NCBI GenBank assembly: GCA_010015745.1
Contig: ML978327.1
Span: 1 to 49,123 of the forward strand
Length of the DNA stretch: 49,123 bases
DNA from: Setomelanomma holmii
Lineage: Eukaryota; Ascomycota; Dothideomycetes; Pleosporales; Phaeosphaeriaceae
Reading direction: 5' to 3'
Shown: positions 1 through 10,400 of the stretch, piece by piece
Numbering within the stretch: the first letter of the stretch is position 1
Layout of the letters: each line of letters begins with the position of its first letter
Program-made: the position numbers and the translations under genes
Notes under the pieces: model-generated
Told to the model about the DNA's origin: nothing
Seen by the model: only the letters and a program-made list of their open reading frames with translations
Databases searched by the model: none

Positions 1-670
1 ATATCTTGCAAGAACAAGGAGTGTCAAGATAACTTAGTCTCCTTGTCGGCTGGGACATGTCGTGGTTGGGAACAGTAGTACTTTCGCGTTCCCAGTATGC
101 ATACTGGATATGGATCTCTTCTGGCCGAAAGCGAGCTGATATGAGGTGGAACTGCGATGATAAATGACTCTGCCTGGGATTGTCTGCGTTCTCGCATCAA
201 TGCATTACTACCCTGAGGCGAGATAATAGAGCATGAGCGTTTATATGAACGAGGAACTCTCTCCAATGACGACTAGGACTCTGCAATGAGACGAAGGCCA
301 TGGATGCGCCTGTGAAAGGTCTGCACTGAGCGCATTGCGTAGCCTCGCGCTTGCGATATTGAACATTGCGTCATATAAGGTGGGTGTGTGAACATGGGAA
401 AAGGTCATTTGCCATGCAAAGTGAGACAAATCGCGAGATCGAGGCCCAAGCCAGGCACGCCCAACGCGTGGGGTCCCACCCAGGCTGTGACGTCAGAGGT
501 TCACATGTCGCGACTGCCCACACGAGGCTCGACAAACAAAGCATATAAACTCCACCTGAGCCTTCAGCTTGGCTATTCTCTATCAGAAACGCAGTCTGCC
601 GTACGAACCGACCCGTCTCAACTCTCAAACTCACTCTGAAAATCTTTTCAAGTCAACAACAAACACAACA
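1..670 (+). promoter_or_regulatory. Upstream region of the Hmp1/CsbD-like gene with CRE and TATA-like box
   Basis: No convincing gene is seen here; the short open frames lack family features. A perfect palindromic TGACGTCA lies at 488-495, the binding site of ATF/CREB-type bZIP factors such as fungal AtfA. A TATA-like ATATAAA lies at 543-549, about 120 bases before the ATG at 671. The stretch between is CT/CA-rich, as is common in fungal 5' leaders. A CRE fits a stress-inducible promoter, but that function is inferred. Confidence 0.5.
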
Positions 671-1258
671 ATGTCTTCCGACAAGGACCAAACCTCTACC
701 CTCCAGGGCTACGTCGATCAAGCGACTGGCGCAGTTCAGAGCGCTCTTGGTTCGTTGACCGGTAGCTCTACTGACAAGGTATGAATTTGACTTCTCGTCG
801 GACTTGCAAAATACTAACATCAGCCACAGGTCCAAGGCGAGAACAAGAAGGACGTCGCAGCCGCCGAGAAAGATCTCTCGCACGCCACTGCCAAAGCCGG
901 TCCCTACTCCGTCTCCTCCTCGGGCGGCGTTGCCAAGGACGATGCCGACCGCACAGCTGGCTCATGGAACCAGAACGTCGGTGCCGCAAAGGAGGCACTC
1001 GGTGGCTTCGTCGGCGCTGAGGGTCTGAAGCAGGAGGGCATTCAACAAAACCAAGAAGGCAAGGCACAAGAGGCGCAGGGACAAATTAGCGATCTAGGCA
1101 AGGGAGTCCAGGATCGTGTTGGAGGCACAATTGGTGGTGCTGTCGCTGGCTTGACGGGCAACCAGTCGCAAAAGGTCGAGGCACAGAAGCAGCACGACGA
1201 GGGCAAGGCGCGTCAGCGTGGTGTTGAGGCTGATCTGCAGAAGCAGGCTCCTCAGTAG
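671..1258 (+). CDS. CsbD-like / mismatched-base-pair and cruciform DNA recognition protein (Hmp1-type)
   Basis: Two exons, 671-778 and 830-1258, separated by a 51-bp intron that begins GTATGA and ends CACAG with a CTAAC branch site. The product is 178 residues, very hydrophilic and rich in Ala, Gly, Gln and Lys. The N-terminal part (about 5-35, GYVDQATGAVQSALGSLTG) and the repeated GxxxQxxGxxxxxxG pattern further on resemble the CsbD fold and the fungal Hmp1 family, described as binding mismatched and four-way-junction DNA. CsbD-like proteins are often strongly induced by stress, and the CRE and TATA-like box upstream fit that. The ATG follows an A-rich context (CACAACAATG) and is the first in frame. 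No signal peptide or membrane helix is visible. Family assignment is fairly secure; a DNA-binding role is taken from the family, not shown here. Confidence 0.85.
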
Positions 1259-2291
1259 ATGATGTCGAGGGCATGGAGCTTGTCCTGGGCTTGTTCCATG
1301 GTGGAGGCGCATGTGAGGTTATGCAGGCATGGATGATATACCCTTTTTTCAGTATTGGATACAACATAGATGAATGACCGAATGAATGTTCGTGAGAGAA
1401 AGAGCCTTTTGCCAAGTGACCGACCAAAAACATCGTAACCTCTAAGACGCTTCTGAGCCTCAATTCCTCGCTTGGCTTGTCTTTAGTAAAGCCTAGGAGT
1501 GCTATTACTGCAGGCCTCGCATGTCAAGGTCCGATTAGCATCCACGATCGCGCGTATCGAAGCACAAAATGCATCAGACTTCAGCATCGGGATGCAAAAT
1601 CTCAAAACCTTTTTTGGTGCCAGGGCACACGTCAAATCAAGCCTTGAACTCGCCTGCCCGTTGCCTTCATACCCGCAATTCTCCACACCCAGCCACACTC
1701 CTCTAAAAATACCCGTTTCTGCCACAACGCAAGGCCCGACCTCAACAGCCGTTCGCGATGATGTATGGATCGGCAGCAGGTAGCGGAGAGATGACGCCAC
1801 ACTTGTGGCTTGTGTGGCAGGTGCACTAAGCCGAGCCTTCCGAACGCGTTGCTTCCGCACGCAAATGAACCGGGCAGCCACGCCTTCCAAGATCGCAACT
1901 TGGCACAGCATTACGTGTGACGCATGCTTGTGCAATCTTGGAGGGCAGATTACGGTGAGCAGCGAACTTGGCTGCGAGGTCTGGATTCCGTGCGCAGGCG
2001 TGCCAGGCTGAAGCTTGGTCAGAGCAAGTGTGGCGCTTGGAGGGCGCCGGCTATGCGGCATCCCTGTCGCTTGTTTTGTGTGAGGTTGGGGTGCGTGCGG
2101 CGCTACGTCATGGGTGGTTGCTGCGTTGGGTCATGAGAGCTTGCCATAAATATGCCAGGACCCGCCGCTGCTTTGATTGCTGGAGAGAAACTTCATATCC
2201 TCCTACAACTCTTACTTGATCACTCCCAACTAAATCATCGACTCCACCAAACAATCAGTCTCACGACCGACCACACAACAACACCTTCACC
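1259..2291 (+). other. Intergenic region, including the probable PMP3 promoter
   Basis: About 1 kb without a supportable gene. The longest open frame, on the minus strand at 1483-2061, has no recognisable family features and looks random. A TATA-like CATAAATA lies at 2145-2152, about 140 bases upstream of the PMP3 ATG, followed by a C/A-rich leader at 2200-2291 typical of strongly expressed fungal genes. Confidence 0.4.
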
Positions 2292-2570
2292 ATGCCTTTC
2301 ACCGCAAGGTACGTCAACGAATGCCAGAAAGGGTGAGGAACAGCGGCTAACAATCCACCAGCGACATCTGCAAGATCATTCTCGCCATCATCCTCCCACC
2401 TCTAGGTGTCTTCCTCGAGCGCGGCTGCAATGCTGATTTCCTCATCAACATCCTCTTGACCATCCTTGGTTACATTCCGGTGAGTTCCGTCCCCACCAAC
2501 TACCTCCTGACATCATCTGACACACCTTCAGGGTATTATCCACGCTTTGTACATTATATTCAAGTTCTAG
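2292..2570 (+). CDS. PMP3: Plasma membrane proteolipid 3 (Pmp3/RCI2 family)
   Basis: Three exons: 2292-2308, 2362-2479 and 2532-2570, with introns of 53 and 52 bp (donors GTACGT and GTGAGT, acceptors CCAG and TCAG). The product is 57 residues, the usual length of the family. It has two hydrophobic helices (about 10-27 and 32-54) joined by the conserved LPPLGVFLERGC loop and followed by LGYIPGIIHALYII, which is diagnostic for Pmp3/RCI2. In yeast and plants these small plasma-membrane proteolipids control membrane potential and cation (Na+) tolerance and respond to salt and cold. The gene is too short and too split to show as one long open frame, but the spliced reading is unambiguous. It sits close to another stress-type gene, but nothing suggests co-transcription. 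Confidence 0.96.
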
Positions 2571-3143
2571 CGGCGGCGCACCCAGAACGAAACAAGATGA
2601 AGGCATAACGACCATGTCTTTCCACGATACCCACTTCCATATTTCCCTGCCGCCGCGCCTAAAGCTTACAGCATCCGACATGCGTGTTCCGGTGTAGCCG
2701 GATGTTTTTGGCTTTGGCGCTGTTTGTGTTCTTGAATAGGAGGCGTCTTGGCTCGAGCATGTTGTTGCGGAGTCGAGCGTGCTTTGTTTTGTGCGCTTGG
2801 AGGCGTAGCATCATGGCTTTAACCAATTAATTCACTACCACTACCACATCATATGCTGTGATGAATCAAACCCCTCGCTCATGCGTGTCATCTCTACTTG
2901 AATTCCGTCATTGCATTGTAAGCCTACCAACTCGTGCATTACTTTCCTGAGACGGTTCCGAAAACTGTGGTTTGGCTTGGCACTTGTCGCGTGCACCTCA
3001 GTTTCCAGGTTTCACACGTAGAAAATCACAACCGTGACACCTCGCACACCTCCACACCTCATGGCGCTCTATCATCACAAAACACAATCTTCGACGTCCC
3101 GCGATCATTCAACTCGTAGAGCGCGCCTCAAACATCGCCCAAG
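2571..3143 (+). other. Intergenic region between PMP3 and the CNOT11-like gene
   Basis: It holds the PMP3 3' untranslated region and the promoter of the next gene. No gene, RNA or repeat is recognised. No clear TATA box is seen near the downstream ATG at 3144. Confidence 0.35.
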
Positions 3144-4298
3144 ATGAACCTCACGGCCACTCTGACACCCGGCGAGATCGAGACACTAAGCAACCCACAC
3201 GGGAGCATACAGCACACATCGCGAACCTTCGAGCGCTTAACAGACCAGACCAGCTTTGGGCCAGAAGGTGCTTTTGAGAAGAGCATACGGATCAAGAACA
3301 CTCTAGACTATTTCGAGGAGCTCACCCGTGCAGAGCCCAGCTGGAGAAGCCTGGCCATATTGATGAACTGCGAGTATCAGTTATGGCGCGTGAACGAGGA
3401 TATACTGCTCAAACTCAATCCATTTTTGAGCCACTGGGTGGAGGCTATACAGCGTTTGGGTAGCCATGATACGTTGGCAGCCGAGTCAAGCCACCCCAAA
3501 GAAGCTATCTCGACATATGAGATAGACACGGCCAGGGTCTTGTGGATCAAGACGGTTCTGCACAGCCGCGATATTGGGCAGTATCTGGCCTCGACGCCTG
3601 TCGAGCTTGCCTCTGAACTGCTGGACCGAGGCATATCTGAGCCATTCGATTTGCAGAGCTACGTACGCATGCTCGAAGACGAAGGCATATACGAGAAAAC
3701 CCCCGAGCCCGAGAGCACCACATCGTTGTCGACGCGATCAGAAGCCGATGGCCACAGTGACCAAGGTCACAAGAAGGCGACTGACCGAGACCATTCATTC
3801 GATGATGATATCCGGCAGGAAAAGGAGAGCATTCTCCGCAACATTAAGGAGCAGCCAGAGACCGCCATCTTCGAGCTGACGCATCTGCCGATAAACATAA
3901 CCTACCTCGACTTCCTCACCACGCTGCTCGCCGACCATACCCTCGAGAAGCACTCGATCGATCCGGCGCACGTCATTACACAATACATACAGCACGCGCT
4001 TCGAACAATCGAGCGCATGGAGAAGCCACCATCGCCACCTTCAGAGCCGATGGACGAATGGTCTGATGATCGACTAGTGGGGCGAGAAGAGCTGGAATAT
4101 GGCAAGGAAGCGCAAACTCGTCGTATACTGCTCTTGCTGTTGTTCATCAAGAGCTTGATACGCAAAGGCGTGGTAGAGCTGGATGTGCTGTACTTTGAGA
4201 TTGCGGAGATAACTGTGAGGTATGTGTGGATTAAGGAAGTTAGGGAGTTTAGGACTTGGGCGGAAGAGGGGATTGAGGTGGATGGTGCTCGAGGATGA
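3144..4298 (+). CDS. CCR4-NOT complex subunit 11 (CNOT11-like)
   Basis: Single exon, 384 residues. The C-terminal third (about 230-375) matches the CNOT11 family (DUF2363). It has an acidic/helical start near NIKEQPETAIFELTHLPINI, helices LDFLTTLLADHTLEKHSID and VITQYIQHALRTIE, and the conserved end ILLLLLFIKSLIRKG / LYFEIAEITVRYVWIKEVREFRTW, which parallels the animal CNOT11 segment of the form vfLQSLIRn...dLfiEvqaFCieFsrIrEa. CNOT11 docks with CNOT10 on the N-terminus of the CNOT1 scaffold and forms a module of the cytoplasmic deadenylase complex. Residues 185-230 are a charged, probably disordered linker. The N-terminal region is helical and less conserved. The start gives MNLTATLTPGEIETL and is preceded by no better ATG. 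Assignment rests on remembered family pattern, moderately strong. Confidence 0.78.
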   Translation: MNLTATLTPGEIETLSNPHGSIQHTSRTFERLTDQTSFGPEGAFEKSIRIKNTLDYFEELTRAEPSWRSLAILMNCEYQLWRVNEDILLKLNPFLSHWVEAIQRLGSHDTLAAESSHPKEAISTYEIDTARVLWIKTVLHSRDIGQYLASTPVELASELLDRGISEPFDLQSYVRMLEDEGIYEKTPEPESTTSLSTRSEADGHSDQGHKKATDRDHSFDDDIRQEKESILRNIKEQPETAIFELTHLPINITYLDFLTTLLADHTLEKHSIDPAHVITQYIQHALRTIERMEKPPSPPSEPMDEWSDDRLVGREELEYGKEAQTRRILLLLLFIKSLIRKGVVELDVLYFEIAEITVRYVWIKEVREFRTWAEEGIEVDGARG

Positions 4299-4360
4299 AA
4301 GCGGTGCTAGGTGCTCGCGATGTGAACACAAGAAGACTTTTCGGAATCTCGTACCTAGGA

Positions 4361-4700
4361 GAGGATGAGACAAGCTTTTCGTTGATGGGGTCGTGCGCTT
4401 GCTGGGTGCGCGAGACTCAACATCAGCACAGCCGAGTGCGAATCCGATTTCCACATCGTCGCATCATCGACAAGGGCACAGGAGGTTTAAAGCGGTACAG
4501 GAAAAAGCGGAAACACAGAAACGGATCTTCGGCATTCTGCATCTTCCGAAGGGTATATGAGAATAAGAGACAAGCTGTTCGAACGTGGAGGTCGTGCGCA
4601 GAGGTCGTGCGCTTGCCGAGGGCGCGAAGTTTTGCATCACCGCAATTGACAGCGAATCCGGTTCTCGCATCGTAGCTTCATCGACAAGTCGAGAGCGGAA
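4361..4700 (+). repeat. Degenerate direct repeat, offset about 200-214 bp
   Basis: The segment around GAGACAAGCTTTTCG (4368-4382), followed by GTCGTGCGCTTGC and a GCGAATCCG...CGCATC...CATCGACAAG tail, recurs about 200-214 bases later (4568-4700) as GAGACAAGCTGTTCG, GTCGTGCGCTTGC and the same tail. Matches are interrupted, so this is an old duplication. No coding potential is seen. Confidence 0.5.
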
Positions 4701-5147
4701 CATTTGAAAGCATGTCACGAGCATAAGTTTTGGAACGGATTGGAGGGTCCACAGGTGTGTTCCGAACATCACCGCGCTAAAAAACGCATCTCAAACGATG
4801 GAGTTTCACGCGCCGCGACTGAAACGATCTACGGACCTCCACGACAGAACTTCGACCACGACTGGCGAAGGCACGTCTTCATAACGAAAAGTCAAGTCTG
4901 GAGTCGTGGTTGCGATCCTCATGCACGAAACATCTTGATGTTGTACTGCTATCAATATCGACTCAGCAACAAAAGACAATGCTCTCAACCTCAACACCAT
5001 GATTGTCCATCGTGGGCTCAAACACCCATCTTCGAATGCACGTTTCGAATCGCCAAGTATAGTAACACTTGGCTTTTGAGACATCGACCTTGGCCCCGCT
5101 GCCTCACATCCTAAACATCAATGCATCTTCATGAACGCAACCTCATT

Positions 5148-5448
5148 CCTCGGCAACACGCGCCCCTCAGCCAACTGGATGCATCCAACCCGATGAGAGG
5201 AACGTGATTCTCCCGCTGTGGATATCCTGGCGAAACAGATCGTACAGCTACCTTCCCAGTAATCGCCCGACCAGGGGATGGAGGGCGGAGGGGGTGGGTG
5301 GTGGGTTTTAGATTTTGAAGCTCCTCGGCAGCATGCGCCCCTCAGCCACTGGATGCATCCAACCCGAAGAGAGGAACGTGCTGCTTCTGCTGTGGATATC
5401 CTGGCGGAGTCGATCGTAGAGCTATCTTCCCAGCAATCGCCCGACCAG
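5148..5448 (+). repeat. Two direct copies of a ~127-bp sequence
   Basis: Copy 1 (5148-5274) and copy 2 (5323-5448) both begin CCTCGGCA and contain ATGCATCCAACCCGA, GAGAGGAACGTG, GCTGTGGATATCCTGGCG and end AATCGCCCGACCAG. Identity by eye is about 85-90%. The 48-bp spacer is G-rich (runs of GGAGGGGGTGGGTGGTGGG). It lies 385-685 bases upstream of the Egh16-like gene and could be regulatory or simply a local duplication. Confidence 0.85.
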
Positions 5449-5832
5449 CACCGTCTCAGCACAGCCTACCTCGTCGGAGCATCCAGTATCACAACCTCCT
5501 CTACCACCATCATCTTGTCTGATGATGTGTAGGGGCTGGGCGACCAGGGGCTTTTTGGCTTGTCGTCCGGAGCAAGTAACAAGCGAACGCTTGTGTCTTG
5601 CTAAGCTTTCCAAGGCCTAACGGTTGCCCAGAGATGATATATAATGTAGTCTGCCCATCCGTCCAAGAATCATCATCACCATCAGCAGCAGTTCCAGTCT
5701 CTTCTCTTTTACACATTTCTTCTACCTTCTAATAATCTTTCCTTGCGCCGGCCGCTTGTTTAATCACAGTTCTTCACTGCTTCTTACCATCCTTTCTTCA
5801 AGTCTTTCTCAATAACACATAATTCCATCAAA

Positions 5833-6916
5833 ATGCGTTACTCACTCGCCTTCATCGCTGCTATTGCGGCTACCGTGCAAGCTCACGGTGTCATCACTGA
5901 GGTCCAGGGCGCCAATGGCGTGAACATGCCTGGTCTTTCTGGTATGGTTCATTCCTCTATTCTCACATCCATCTTCATCCCTCCCACCCAAACATGCTAA
6001 CACAAGGACAGTCCAGGACGGCACACCCCGTGACTGCGCTACTCCCGGCTGCGGCTCTGAAGCCGACACCTCCATCATCCGTACCCGCGAGATGGGCTCT
6101 GGCAAGGCCTCAGCCCTCGGCCGCACCAACGGTGGCGGCGCTGTCGATGCCGCAAAGGCCATCTCCACCTTCATGGGCGCAGGCGCTGCAACTGGTGCCA
6201 CCGCCTCGACCGGTGCGACCACTGCTACCGGCGCAAAGACGGCCGGCACCAAAGCCCAGCGCGGCCTCCTCGACGCCCTGACCGGCGGTGCGGGCGGCAA
6301 GGCTGGCGCCACAGGCGGAGCAGGAGCCTCAGCCGCCGGCACCAAGACACCCAAAGGCACGTCCGAGAAGGGCGTCGCGGCCGCTGCTGGATCAGGCGCA
6401 TCCTCTGGCCTCCCGACAACCGCGGACGATGGCACGATCACCATGACTTTCCATCAGGTGAACCAGGACGGCGCAGGCCCGCTTACCGCGCAGATTGATC
6501 CTACCTCTGCCGGCACGGATCCCGCGGCATTCAAGGATGCGCAGGTCTCGCAGAATGTCCCTGGTATTGGTATCGGCGGATTGAGCGCGGCGACTACGAT
6601 GGATTTCCCAGTGAAGGTGCAGATGCCGGCTGGCATGACTTGCTCGGTAAGTACCAAATCATCTCCTCTCAAAATGCGTCGTTGGCAGATGTCGCATTGT
6701 GAAAAGGGAAACTTAACTGACAATGTTGAATAGGGTACCGCTGGTGGCGCATCCAACGTCTGCATCGTGCGCATGCAGAACTCGGCACTTGCTGGTCCAT
6801 TCGGTGGAAGCGCGGCGTTCACCCAGTCCGCGGCTGCGAAGAAGCGCGCTGTTGAGTACAACCTGCGCAAGAGGCACATGGCTCGCGGTATCTTGGGAAA
6901 GCCTGAGGCCGAGTAA
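5833..6916 (+). CDS. Egh16-like (Gas1/MAS3-type) secreted protein
   Basis: Three exons: 5833-5941, 6012-6646 and 6734-6916 (introns 70 and 87 bp, with GTATGG/GTAAGT donors and TGCTAAC and TTGAATAG 3' features), 308 residues. Residues 1-17 form a signal peptide; cleavage after QA would leave His18 (HGVITEVQG) as the mature N-terminus. Family landmarks follow: DGTPRDC, DTSIIRTREM, the core MTFHQVNQDGAGPLTAQID, VPGIGIGG, TTMDFPVKVQMPAGMTCS, NVCIVRMQNSALAGPFGG. This is the Egh16/Gas family first found in powdery mildew and in Magnaporthe appressoria, often linked to host surface penetration but also present in saprobes. About 85 residues between AAKAISTFMG and DDGTITMT are Ala/Gly/Thr-rich low complexity, an insertion compared with the compact family form. 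A basic tail (KKRAVEYNLRKRH) contains a possible KR processing site. Confidence 0.88.
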
Positions 6917-7498
6917 ACGTTTCCTTCTTGCAAGATTTGAGGTCCGGATGGAAGGTGAAAAAACGGAATGATTAATGGCTGCATATACGGCACTTGGTTT
7001 GAGGCGTGAGGCATGGTTGCTGGGCAATCGAGGGTTAGAAGCTGGTGGTTTTGATGCCGGTCTTTTTTGTTGTTGATATCCTCACTTATACGCTCTTTTT
7101 CGAGCTTTTTTAGTTTTTAGTTGGTGAGAAGGGGGGAAAAGGTGGAGGGGAAAGGTAATTGGGGGAGGATTTGTATATAGTGAATGAGAGAGTCTGGAAC
7201 TGTAAACTGCGTTCACCAATCTTGACGGATGGCAGTGGTGTAGATGATTCCGGCATTATTCCATATTGGTCAGTGACAGGGAAACAGTCGGTCTATTGCG
7301 TGAATTGAGCACAACCATGATGAGAGTGAGATTCGATTGAATTAACAATGATAAAGTCAACTGAGGAACCAGAGAAGGCGAATGTAACGAAGGAAAGCCA
7401 AGAGGAAGTAACAGAGAATATGACGTGGAATAACAAAACAGTAGTCAAAGCACCCTGACTGATCAACTTACTCGTTTGAAACCCGACTTCGCGAAACG
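6917..7498. other. Convergent intergenic region (Egh16-like and Argonaute 3' ends)
   Basis: No gene is recognised. A purine-rich stretch (GAAGGGGGGAAAAGGTGGAGGGG) lies at about 7129-7152. The region should contain the 3' untranslated regions of both flanking genes, which point toward each other. Confidence 0.35.
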
Positions 7499-10400
7499 TC
7501 ACATCCAAAATATCGTGTCGTTGAGCTTCGCGTGCCAGGGTTCATTTGACCTGACTCCGTTGTGGTCCGGACCCAAATGGTGCTTTTTCCACTCGTCGGC
7601 CACATTCTCCTTCCATGTCTTGATCCGACTCTTCCACATCCTTATCTTCGCATTACGCTGATCTGCCGTCTCATTGTCAACTTTATTCGGCCGCGGTGGC
7701 TCTGGACCTGTGATGGATGTGACTGAGGTACGCTTGATGTATATCCTCGCCTGCTCACATAGACGATGGGCGTAGTATGCTGGAGGAGCGTAGCCAACGA
7801 GCAGGCAGCAGCGAGCGTACGAGTAGCAAAGCGCATTGGTAAAAGTCTTGTATTTGAGCGGCGTTGAAGTCCATGTCGTTTCGTATAACGACGTAATAGG
7901 TCGGCTTCGCGGTGCCCTGGACTGGTGTGTGCGACTGGAGGTAGAAGTCGAAGTACGCCGGATGGGTTACGCCCGACTCCACAATGATGCCGGGCTGGCA
8001 GTTCTCATATCTGACCTGGCTGTGTGGATAGAAGTGAACGTGGTGGCGCTTTGTCACAATTACGACCGTGATCTTGGGTTTGTCTAAGACGATGTGTCCT
8101 TTTCTGGTAATCTCGAGACTCCTCGCTGCTTTGACAAGAGAGTAAGCAATTTTGATCTCTCCAACTTCCTTCGTCAGGACATCATCATACATAGAGTCGC
8201 CAACTCCGTCTCGGTAATAGATGAGATTGGAAGGGAGACGGCCGTCCTGCGAGTCAGACCATGCGGACAACCGCTCAAGGAACATGGCTTTGGCACCGTC
8301 AATGATCTGGGTTTATGTTAGCAGGGTGTCTAGAAGTGTAGACGCTGTATGAATTACCTCAGTTCCCCCTTCCTGATATCTCACAGACCCAGGATATTTT
8401 GCAAGGTGGTCGTCAACGCTGCCAACAACCGCGGCGATGGATGGATCAGCACTGCCTTTGAGGGGATGCGTAACGTCTCCACCCAAGATTATTGTATCAA
8501 CAACTTTCTCTTTCGTGGAGTCCGCTGACTGAAGGAAGAGCTTGTTGCGAAGAGACGCAGCTAGGTCGAAGCTGTGGTTGATGTTTCCCAGCTTGAGATT
8601 GAGTTTCATGCTGACGTTTTCCATTACTTGCGGAAGCAGGTTCCTCGCTACGCCTTGTTTGTTGACGTAATATCGTGCAGCCTCTGCACCTTTTGAAGCG
8701 ATGCAGATCGTGTTTAGTCCGTGTCGAGTTTCAGCCGTACGCTTGAAGTCGTTGAAAGCATCCGTTATACCTCCTTTGATGGGACTGAACAGCACCACCA
8801 ATTCCGTGGGTGGGTCTTCGGCTTTGGCTTGCTCAAAGAGGTTGTCGAATCCATCCTCATATTGGTTGCCGTCTTCGATACAGACTGTCTTGTCATCAAC
8901 GATAAAATCCGAGGCCTTGAGCGTTGAGTTTCCGGCAGCCCCGTGAGCTGAAAAGGTAGTTATCAACTGAGCCACGCAAGCGTGGCCAACTGAACAGTGG
9001 TGGATGGATGGAGCAACCGTACTGGACGGTTTTTCTTCTTCTCCATTGGCACCAAAAGTAGGATCCTTCTTGATGGCTTGACGGCGCTTCGTTGGAGAAA
9101 GTGTCGATTGCTCATGTTCCATTGGGTTTTGGGATCGAAATTCCCTCAGCAAGTCTGACGGATGATCGGACTGCCTTTCGTGCGGGAAATGTTACGAGAT
9201 TCGGTGCGACCGAGATACCTGCGGCCACCTACAGTGTATTGTTAGCGCTCTTCCTGATCGAGGAGCGAATACTTGCCAATGCTGGTGATGGATTTCCATT
9301 TAGACCGAGCGAAGTGAGGCCGTTCGAATCTATGCTCTGTCTATTCGGCAGCGGGTCTTCTCTTGCTCGGATTATCATTGTACTCGCAGCGTCTGGAGGC
9401 GCCTTGCCTTTCAGCGGCTGGTGACCAACAATGAAGAGAGTTTCTGCTGGGAAATGTCGAACATTGTTGTTCCTTCCGAAGATAACACACGGCCAGGTAG
9501 AGCTCGCAATTTCTTGGACAAGATTAGGACCGAGTGCTTGGGTTGTGCTGATTAGCATTGTCTTGTATCGGCCGTGTCAGACCTACCGCGATGTGTCGCC
9601 ATGTATATAGCAACGTCTGTTTGCACGTTGTTCGCGTCCAGGAAAGTTACATTGCTCGGTATCATTGCGAGGTTTGCAATGTCTGTGGTAGCCTTGGCCC
9701 GATTTTCGTGACGAATCCGCAATCTGACACCTTTGAGGGCAGTCCGGAGGAGGTTCGAGAGGTCGGCACTAGTCAGAACGTGTTTGTCCACACCATCGAT
9801 CCCGCAAAAGTCGCGCATGAACGTCGCCACTGACTGATTTGGCTTATAGAAAGCTGTCGCAGCCGTGCTCACGTTAAGCATCGGTCTGCCCATTCCGTGT
9901 CGAAGAGTGAGAAAGTGGCCTTTATGACAGTTCATACCAAAGCCAAGATCTATCGTGTTGTGCGCCATCGTCGAGAAGAGCTTGTTGTTGCCGAGACGGA
10001 ATGTCTGTGGCGTACTGCCAGGCGCAGGGTTGCGGATTCCATGCCCGATGATGATGTTTATGGCCTCGACAACAGTCATCCCAGTGGCGCCTTTTGGCTC
10101 GAGTGGCAGAGTGTCGATGTTGCCCGAGCAGGCCTCTGTCAATTTGCGAACTGAAATCGACCCAACATACTTCAATTGCAACGGATGTGTAACGGCTGGT
10201 TGAGTCCCATGAGCTGGTCTAACGGTGATTGTGATATCTTCCAAAGTTGTGTTAGTGACCAGGGAACCACTAAGAATAGGCGACTGGAGTGGCTCCCAAG
10301 CAACGATCTTACCCATACCATCGGTGTCGTATGTGTTGCCTGCATTACCAAGTATTGCTGATCGGCGAACAGCCATGCTCATAAGCTCTTCCCTTCTAAC

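Larger units (their letters stand above)
4299..5832 (+). other. 1.5-kb intergenic stretch with duplications and the Egh16-like promoter
   Basis: No protein-coding gene is supported; open frames here are short and compositionally random. It contains degenerate direct repeats near 4361-4700 and a clear direct duplication at 5148-5448 (separate entries). A TATATAA box at 5638-5644 lies about 190 bases before the ATG at 5833, followed by a CT-rich leader, so the last 250 bases are probably the promoter of the secreted-protein gene. Confidence 0.4.

Noticed and set aside
1483..2061. Minus-strand open frame of 192 codons in the intergenic region
   Set aside because: No recognisable domain and no codon or hydrophobic pattern typical of the neighbouring genes; chance remains the better explanation.
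5842..6444. Minus-strand open frame of 200 codons rich in Ala and Pro
   Set aside because: It is the antisense of the Ala/Gly-rich insert of the Egh16-like gene, whose composition avoids stops on both strands.
9143..9180. A very short intron explaining the first Argonaute frame break
   Set aside because: The only GC-AG or GT-AG pairs here would give introns of about 17-30 bases, well below the 45-56 bases seen elsewhere in the window.
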